Of a DNA stretch of 64,000 nucleotides, positions 59,245 to 64,000 are shown piece by piece. Location of the stretch: assembly GCF_004028635.1 (NCBI RefSeq), contig NZ_ML138678.1:620001-684000 (forward strand). Reading direction: 5' to 3'. The stretch's first letter is position 1, and every line of letters begins with the position of its first letter. Source of the stretch: Streptomyces cyaneus (GTDB lineage: Bacteria; Actinomycetota; Actinomycetes; Streptomycetales; Streptomycetaceae). Made by a program: the position numbers and the translations under genes. The notes under the pieces are model-generated. The model was not told where the DNA came from, searched no databases, and saw only the letters and a program-made list of their open reading frames with translations.

Positions 59245-60596
59245 CCGGGCTGGGGGGTGCGGTGACCGATCTGGCGGGCGCGGTGATCGGTCCGGCGGGC
59301 GCGATGGCCGGTCCTGCGGGCTCGGTGACCGGGCTGGCAGGCGCGATGGCCGATCCGGCGGGCCCGGTGACCGGGCTGGCGCTGGACCCCGCCGGGCTTC
59401 TCGGTCAGGTGTACATCTCGTTCTGGATCCCGACCGTCGTGCTGACCGCCGCCCTGGCGATCAAGCTGCCCACCATCATCCGGCTCTGGCGGGACCCGCT
59501 GCTGCGCGCGGTCGGCGGTCTGCTGCTGCTCGCCTGTGCCGTGTTCGTCTTCGCGGCGCCGGCGACGATCGCCTGGGTCAACCGCGTCACGGGCGTACCG
59601 AACTTCGCGGCACCCCTGGTGTACTCCCTGCTCACCGCGTTCTGCGGCTCCTGTCTGCTGCTGATCATCGCCTGGCGCAACGGCCTGTCCGACCGCAACG
59701 CCGAGACCCGCCGCGCCATGCGCCTGGTCATCTGCGCGTACTCAGGCGTGATCGTCGCGCTGTGGGTGCTGTTCGCCCTCGCGGACGCGCCGGTGGAGCG
59801 GGTGCAGGACCTGGACACGTACTACGCCAACACGCCGTTCATGCGCGAGGAGACGCTGCTCTATCTGCTCGCCCACTGCACGGCCGTCCTCATCACGTCC
59901 CGGCTGATCTGGAACTGGGTGCGCACCGAGGGCCTCGACGCCTGGCTGCGCTGGGGACTGGTGTTCCTGGGCGTCGGCTACGGCCTCAACCTCATCTTCG
60001 ACGCCGCCAAGCTGACCGCGGTCGCCGCCCGCTGGACGGGCCACGACCTGGACTGGCTCAGCACCGACCTCGCGCCGCCCGTCGCCGCCCTGTCCGCCAT
60101 CCTGATCGCGGTCGGCTTCATCCTCCCGCACGCCGGCCAGTACCTGCACGACCGCTGGCAACTGCGCCTCGCCCACCACCGACTGCGGCCCCTGTACCTG
60201 CTGATGAAGGCCGTCAACGGCTCCGGCGTGCGGTTCGTCCTGCACGCCACCCCGGAACTGCGGCTGATCCGCCGGGAGACCTTCATCCGCGACGTCCTGC
60301 TGCCGCTGGCCCGGCACATCGACGAGGACCTGCGCAGGCGGTCGTACGACACCGCGCTCGCCCTCGGCTTCCCGCCCGGCCGGGCGAAGGCGCTCGCCGC
60401 CGCCGTGACCATCCAGGACGCCGTGCACCGCAGGAGCCGGGCCCCGGCCGACGGCAACGGCACGGGCGGCCCCGACACCACGGACCTCCTCCAGGAGATC
60501 GGGGCCGTCTCCCGAGCCCTCCGCCACCCCGCCGACCTCGAGGCGGTCCGTGCCCGCACGGCCGCCCCAGCACAGAACGTGCCCGTACATGACTGA
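59241..60596 (+). CDS. MAB_1171c-family membrane protein (putative transporter)
   Basis: 451 residues from GTG 59241. The first 50 residues are a sixfold repeat of seven amino acids (GAVTDLA-type; DNA period 21 bp, 59256-59381), then seven transmembrane helices (starting WIPTVVLTAALAIKLPTII). The polar C-terminal half has HDRWQLRLAHHRLRPLYLLM and a long helical tail. The membrane part matches the MAB_1171c family, often next to ImmA-like genes and an FAD oxidoreductase, as here. A start downstream of the repeat would give a more usual N-terminus, but no RBS was found there. Confidence 0.8.
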   Translation: MTGLGGAVTDLAGAVIGPAGAMAGPAGSVTGLAGAMADPAGPVTGLALDPAGLLGQVYISFWIPTVVLTAALAIKLPTIIRLWRDPLLRAVGGLLLLACAVFVFAAPATIAWVNRVTGVPNFAAPLVYSLLTAFCGSCLLLIIAWRNGLSDRNAETRRAMRLVICAYSGVIVALWVLFALADAPVERVQDLDTYYANTPFMREETLLYLLAHCTAVLITSRLIWNWVRTEGLDAWLRWGLVFLGVGYGLNLIFDAAKLTAVAARWTGHDLDWLSTDLAPPVAALSAILIAVGFILPHAGQYLHDRWQLRLAHHRLRPLYLLMKAVNGSGVRFVLHATPELRLIRRETFIRDVLLPLARHIDEDLRRRSYDTALALGFPPGRAKALAAAVTIQDAVHRRSRAPADGNGTGGPDTTDLLQEIGAVSRALRHPADLEAVRARTAAPAQNVPVHD

Positions 60597-61983
60597 ACGC
60601 ACCACCCACGCCGTCGTCCTCGGCGGCTCCCTCGCCGGCCTGCTCGCGGCCCGCGCGCTGGCCGACGTCGCCGACCGTGTCACCGTCGTGGAACGCGACG
60701 TGCTGCCGGCCGGCCCCGAGCCGCGCAAGGGCCTGCCGCAGGCCCGGCACGTCCACCAGCTGTGGTCGGGCGGCGCCCATGCCATGGAGGAGCTGCTGCC
60801 GGGCATCGTCGGACGGCTGCGGGAGGCGGGGGCGCACCGGCTGCCGGTGACCACGGACATGGTGGCGCTGTCGCCGTACGGCTGGTACCGGCGGTGGGCC
60901 GAGTCGCACCACATGCTGCTGTGCAGCCGGGACCTGCTGGACGCGACCGTGCGGGCGGCCGTCCTCGCCGACGAGCGCATCGAGGTGGTGCAGGGCACCG
61001 AGGTGCTCGGGCCGGTCGGTACGGCCGCGGCCGTGACGGGCGTACGGATCCGGACGCACGACTCCCCCGAACGGACCCTGTCGGCCGACCTGGTCGTCGA
61101 CTGCACGGGGCGCGCCTCGCGTACGGCCGGCTGGCTGACGGACCTCGGCCTGCCGGCGGTCGAGCGACGCGAGGTCAACTCCGGGGTGGCGTACGCGAGT
61201 CGGGTGTTCCGGGCGCCCGAGGCGGCGCGGGAGGCGTTCCCGGTCGTCAACGTCCAGCCGGACCCGCGCGCCGGAAAGCCCGGCTGCGGGGGCGTGCTGC
61301 TGCCCATCGAGGACGGACGGTGGATCGTCACCCTCTTCGGGTCCCGGGGCGGTGAACCGCCCACCGAGGCAGAGGACTTCGTACGGTACGCGCGTGAGGA
61401 GCTACGGCATCCCGTCATCGCCGAACTGCTCGCACACGCCGAGCCGTTGACCGACGTGGCGTACACCCGGACGACCGCCAACCGGCGCCACCACTACGAG
61501 CGGATGCCGGCCTGGCCCGAGAACTTCGCCGTCCTCGGGGACGCCCTGTGCGCGCTCAACCCGATCTACGGGCACGGGATGTCGGTCGCCGCCCAAAGCG
61601 CCGTCGCCCTACGGGATGTGATACGGCGTCAGGGCTGGGGTGCGGCCGGCCTGTCCCGGCGGATCCAGCGGGCGGTGGCGCGGCCGGCGTCGGCGGCGTG
61701 GGACCTGGCCCTGGGGATGGACGTGTTCTATCCCGGGGCGACGGAGAACGGCCCCACCCTGCGCGACCGGTTGCTGGCGGCGTATGTGGGCCGGCTGCTG
61801 TACACGGCCACCGGGAACGGGCGGATCGCTCGGCGGGTCACGGATGTGACGTCGCTGGAGCGGGGCGCCGAGGTACTGCTCGCCCCGTCCGTGCTGCTGG
61901 CCGCACTGTTCGGCCCCCTCAAGCCGCCGCTGAGCGGGCCGCCGTTGACGGCTGAGGAGCGGAAGGCGGCGGGGCTGCGGTGA
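60589..61983 (+). CDS. FAD-dependent oxidoreductase/monooxygenase
   Basis: 464 residues from ATG 60589 (8-bp overlap with the previous gene). The N-terminal dinucleotide fold is AVVLGGSLAGLLAARALAD and the second FAD motif is FAVLGDALCALNPIYGHGMSVA, as in aromatic hydroxylases and geranylgeranyl-reductase-like enzymes. CTGRASRTAGWLTDLGLP in the middle is usual for the streptomycete branch. The substrate is unknown. It completes the three-gene cassette with the HExxH and MAB_1171c-type genes. Confidence 0.87.
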   Translation: MTERTTHAVVLGGSLAGLLAARALADVADRVTVVERDVLPAGPEPRKGLPQARHVHQLWSGGAHAMEELLPGIVGRLREAGAHRLPVTTDMVALSPYGWYRRWAESHHMLLCSRDLLDATVRAAVLADERIEVVQGTEVLGPVGTAAAVTGVRIRTHDSPERTLSADLVVDCTGRASRTAGWLTDLGLPAVERREVNSGVAYASRVFRAPEAAREAFPVVNVQPDPRAGKPGCGGVLLPIEDGRWIVTLFGSRGGEPPTEAEDFVRYAREELRHPVIAELLAHAEPLTDVAYTRTTANRRHHYERMPAWPENFAVLGDALCALNPIYGHGMSVAAQSAVALRDVIRRQGWGAAGLSRRIQRAVARPASAAWDLALGMDVFYPGATENGPTLRDRLLAAYVGRLLYTATGNGRIARRVTDVTSLERGAEVLLAPSVLLAALFGPLKPPLSGPPLTAEERKAAGLR

Positions 61984-62013
61984 GCGGGCTCGCCGGGAGG
62001 CCCGGTGGGCCGA

Positions 62014-62037
62014 CGCGGGCGGGGTGACCCGCCCGCG
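62014..62037. terminator. Bidirectional hairpin terminator
   Basis: A perfect 10-bp stem (CGCGGGCGGG/CCCGCCCGCG) with a GTGA tetraloop lies between the converging FAD oxidoreductase and SMP-30 genes. Confidence 0.82.
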
Positions 62038-62061
62038 GCTGCCGTTTCTCAGCTCGGTGCG

Positions 62062-62922
62062 TCAGCCGGCGAACGCCGGTTGCGCCAGCCCCTTGCCCGC
62101 CCCCGGCACCACGAACACCGACCCCGCCAGCGGTGGCGGTGACGCCAGTCCGACGCGGGCCGTCGTGATGTACAGGTCGGTCAGGTCGGGCCCTGCGAAC
62201 GCGCACGCCGTCACCCGGGGCACCGGAAGCGCGATCACCCGGTCCAGCTCACCGTCCGGCGTGTAGCGACGTACGGCCGCGCCCTCCCACAGGGCCACCC
62301 ACACACACCCCTCGGCGTCGACGGTGAGCCCGTCGGGGAACCCGGCGCCGTCCTCGATCTCGACCAGCGGACGCCGGTTCCCGGCCCGACCGTCGGCGAA
62401 GTCGAACACATCGACACGACGGGTCGGCGAGTCGATGTAGTACATGAGGCTGCCGTCCGGGCTCCAGCCGGTGCCGTTGCTCACGGCCACGTCGTCGAGG
62501 ACCACCTCGACCGAGCCGTCACCGGCGACCCGGGACAGGGTGCCGCCGCCGGGCGCCTCGTCGTAGCGCATGGTGCCCGCCCACAGGGAGCCGTCGGGGG
62601 CGACGGCCGCGTCGTTGGCCCGGCGGCCGGGGACGGGCTCGTGGTGCAGCCAGCGGAAGGTGTCGTCCGGGTCCAGCAGCCCCACGCCGTCCCGGAGGTT
62701 GAGGACGAGGCCGCCGCCGACGCGCGGCTTGACGGCGCCGATGTGCTGCGGGGTCGTACGGACCGAGCGGCGCCCGGAGACGGGGTCGTAGGTGTGGATC
62801 CGGGACCCGAGGATGTCGATCCAGATGAGCCGACCGCTGTCCGGATCCCAGGTCGGCCCCTCACCGAGCTCCGCCTCCGCCTGGACGGCGACCTCGTACG
62901 CCGCCGTGGCACGCTCCGTCAT
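62062..62922 (-). CDS. SMP-30/gluconolactonase-family sugar lactonase
   Basis: 286 residues from ATG 62922 (ATGA overlap with iclR). The six-bladed propeller signatures are AELGEGPTWDPDSGRLIWIDILG with the metal Glu, RANDAAVAPDGSLWAGTM with Asn, and AVSNGTGWSPDGSLMYYIDS with Asn/Asp, ending in DGLTVDAEGCVWVALW. These enzymes open aldonolactones (glucono-, galactono-, xylono- or arabinono-lactone) to aldonic acids using a divalent metal. Placed under the same regulator and operator as arabinan genes, it could provide the acid for the dehydratase at 25862. Confidence 0.9.
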   Translation of the reverse strand: MTERATAAYEVAVQAEAELGEGPTWDPDSGRLIWIDILGSRIHTYDPVSGRRSVRTTPQHIGAVKPRVGGGLVLNLRDGVGLLDPDDTFRWLHHEPVPGRRANDAAVAPDGSLWAGTMRYDEAPGGGTLSRVAGDGSVEVVLDDVAVSNGTGWSPDGSLMYYIDSPTRRVDVFDFADGRAGNRRPLVEIEDGAGFPDGLTVDAEGCVWVALWEGAAVRRYTPDGELDRVIALPVPRVTACAFAGPDLTDLYITTARVGLASPPPLAGSVFVVPGAGKGLAQPAFAG

Positions 62923-63692
62923 GCCACGCTCCGGTGTCCGAGGCGCTCCGACAGTTCGGCGGCACCCTTGGCGGCGAGCTGCTCCAGCTCGCCGCGCCGC
63001 TCGTCGCTCCAGCGGATCATGGGGACGGAGATGGACAGGGCGGCGACGACCTGCCCGGTACGGTCCCGCACCGGGGCGGCCACGCACGACACGTCCGGGT
63101 TGGACTCCCGCCTTTCGACGGCGATCCCCCGCTCCCGAATCTCCGCAAGGGCCTCGCGCAGGGCGCCCGGGTCGGTGATGCTGTTCGGTGTCATACCGAC
63201 GAGCTCGGCCGAGTCGGGGACCCGGGCGGTGAGCTCGGGCTCGGGAAGGGAGGCCAGCAGCATCTTGCCGACCGACGTGCAGTGCGCGGGCAGCCGGCGC
63301 CCGGCGGCGGACACCATGCGCACCGCGTGCGTCGAGTCCACCTTGGCGATGTAGATGACGTCGGTGCCCTCGAGGATCGCCACGTGCACGGTCTCGTCAC
63401 AGGTCTCGGCGACGGACCGGGCGACCTGCTGCCCCTCGGCCGCGAGGTCGAGCTGCTCGGCGTACCGGCTGCCGAGCTGGTACGGCCGCACCCCGAGGCG
63501 GTACCGTCCCGGCTGGCCCGGCACCTGGACGATGTACGACCTGGCTGCGAGCGTGGTGACAAGCTCGTGCACGGTGGTGCGCGGCAGCTGGAGCTTGCGC
63601 ACGATGTCGGGCGCGGAGAGCGTGCCGTCCCCGTCGAGGAAGAGCTCGAGAATGTCGAGAGCCCTGGTCACGGCTGGTACGAGGCGTCCCAC
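62919..63692 (-). CDS. IclR-family transcriptional regulator
   Basis: 257 residues. The winged helix is at residues 6-70 (TRALDILELFLDGDGTLSAPDIVRKLQLPRTTVHELVTTLAARSYIV), and the C-terminal effector domain contains CDETVHVAILEGTDVIYIAKV, LPAHCTSVGKMLLA and a later C-V-A-A-P loop. It is the first gene of a two-gene operon with the lactonase, itself preceded by two GTTCGAAAT-type operators, so it is probably autoregulated and is the best candidate for recognising the motif at the other arabinan promoters. The ligand is probably a sugar acid or keto acid. Confidence 0.92.
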   Translation of the reverse strand: MGRLVPAVTRALDILELFLDGDGTLSAPDIVRKLQLPRTTVHELVTTLAARSYIVQVPGQPGRYRLGVRPYQLGSRYAEQLDLAAEGQQVARSVAETCDETVHVAILEGTDVIYIAKVDSTHAVRMVSAAGRRLPAHCTSVGKMLLASLPEPELTARVPDSAELVGMTPNSITDPGALREALAEIRERGIAVERRESNPDVSCVAAPVRDRTGQVVAALSISVPMIRWSDERRGELEQLAAKGAAELSERLGHRSVA

Positions 63693-63730
63693 CTTCGGCC
63701 CCCTCCCTTGGGTGTCAGTAGTGAGGCTGC

Positions 63731-63765
63731 GTTCGAAATTTCAACAGCCGATCGGAATAACGAAC
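63731..63765 (-). promoter_or_regulatory. Tandem GTTCGAAAT-type operators of iclR
   Basis: GTTCGAAATTTCAACA (63731-63746, 12 of 16) and GATCGGAATAACGAAC (63750-63765, 13 of 16) are offset by 19 bp and sit just downstream of the iclR -10 box. Confidence 0.65.
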
Positions 63766-63767
63766 AC

Positions 63768-63797
63768 AGGCTACTCAAAATGCGTTTGCCCGGGCAA
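63768..63797 (-). promoter_or_regulatory. Promoter of iclR-lactonase operon
   Basis: On the minus strand TTGCCC (63792-63797) and TAGCCT (63768-63773) are spaced 18 nt. The tandem operators immediately follow. Confidence 0.5.
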
Positions 63798-63947
63798 TGG
63801 GCAGGCGGGGACCAGCTCGAAAGCTCCGCGGAGGCGATCCACGGCCAGTACCGTTGCCCGTGTGCGGCACGTCACAATCTGTCGCACGGGGAGGCACCGG
63901 GGGCCGTCGTATGCGCATGCCCTCAGGTGAGTGATGTGGGGGGTTCT

Positions 63948-64000
63948 GTGCGCGAAATGATCAAGGGCTCGAACGTGGCGCTGGCCGCCCTGAGCGAGGA
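63948..64000 (+). CDS. terD: TerD-family protein, N-terminus only (runs off the window)
   Basis: GTG 63948 (a G-run GGGGGG lies just upstream) opens a frame MREMIKGSNVALAALSE that continues to the window edge. K-G-S-N-V near the N-terminus is the conserved beginning of TerD-type tellurite/stress-response calcium-binding proteins of actinobacteria. Only 17 residues are visible. Confidence 0.6.
   Translation, partial: MREMIKGSNVALAALSE

Noticed and set aside
63355..63930. A 191-codon plus-strand ORF between iclR and terD
   Set aside because: It lies mostly antisense to iclR, spans the iclR promoter and operators, and has no family resemblance.

Overview
The window looks like chromosomal DNA of a Streptomyces. 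GC content is very high, many starts are GTG behind GGAGG-type ribosome binding sites, operons are closed by ATGA/GTGA overlaps, and the gene families are typical of the genus: an XRE regulator with a DUF397 partner, an RsbW-like ATPase, an SCO2400-type zinc-ribbon membrane protein, a MalT-like LuxR regulator, secreted GH43 enzymes and TerD. No tRNA, rRNA, CRISPR array or complete insertion sequence was seen. All assignments come from reading the sequence and recalling protein families; no database search was run.

Layout. 1-8.4 kb: end of a pyroglutamyl-peptidase-like gene, membrane and hypothetical proteins, a secreted M14 carboxypeptidase coupled to a serine hydrolase, and an Ohr/quinone-reductase/MarR peroxide-response group. 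8.5-18 kb: a large LuxR regulator followed by small membrane or stress proteins (two SHOCT proteins, a GAP-family protein, a DUF7144-like protein, a cation/proton antiporter, a DUF2252 protein). Five of their promoter regions carry the same CACCC-N5-GGGTG palindrome. 18-38.8 kb: a pentose/hexose catabolic block with a YtfQ-YtfR-YtfT-YjfF-type transporter, a LacI regulator, an enolase-superfamily sugar-acid dehydratase, a zinc dehydrogenase, a TIM-barrel protein, a ChvE/MmsA/MmsB-type transporter, aldose 1-epimerase, an aminotransferase and two secreted GH43 arabinan-degrading enzymes.

39-46 kb: a three-gene cluster in which two neighbouring proteins share a GAFAFGxHGVANN motif, a cupredoxin/membrane pair divergent from an ECF sigma/anti-sigma pair, and the ATPase/XRE/DUF397 trio. 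46-49.3 kb: a two-gene biological-conflict module, a trypco2 protein translationally coupled to a 977-residue trypsin-NACHT protein. 49.4-52.4 kb: a secreted intradiol dioxygenase, a DUF4360 protein, a decayed second dioxygenase and a TauE exporter. 52.6-58.3 kb: a five-gene arabinoside operon (binding protein, two permeases, GH43, GH51). 58.6-62 kb: an HExxH protease-like gene, a MAB_1171c-type membrane protein and an FAD oxidoreductase. 62-64 kb: an SMP-30 lactonase coupled to an IclR regulator, then the start of terD.

How it fits together. The main observation is that the promoters of the arabinan/arabinose genes spread over about 40 kb (24.2, 25.8, 28.4, 38.8, 58.3 and 63.7 kb) carry versions of one 16-bp palindrome, GTTCGAAATATCGAAC. 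At four of them the sites come as pairs offset by exactly 19 bp, placed directly downstream of a good -35/-10 promoter. One of these lies in front of the iclR gene itself. This suggests an IclR-controlled regulon joining extracellular arabinan hydrolysis (three GH43 enzymes), intracellular arabinofuranosidase (GH51), three ABC uptake systems and a probable non-phosphorylating route (mutarotase, dehydrogenase, lactonase, sugar-acid dehydratase).
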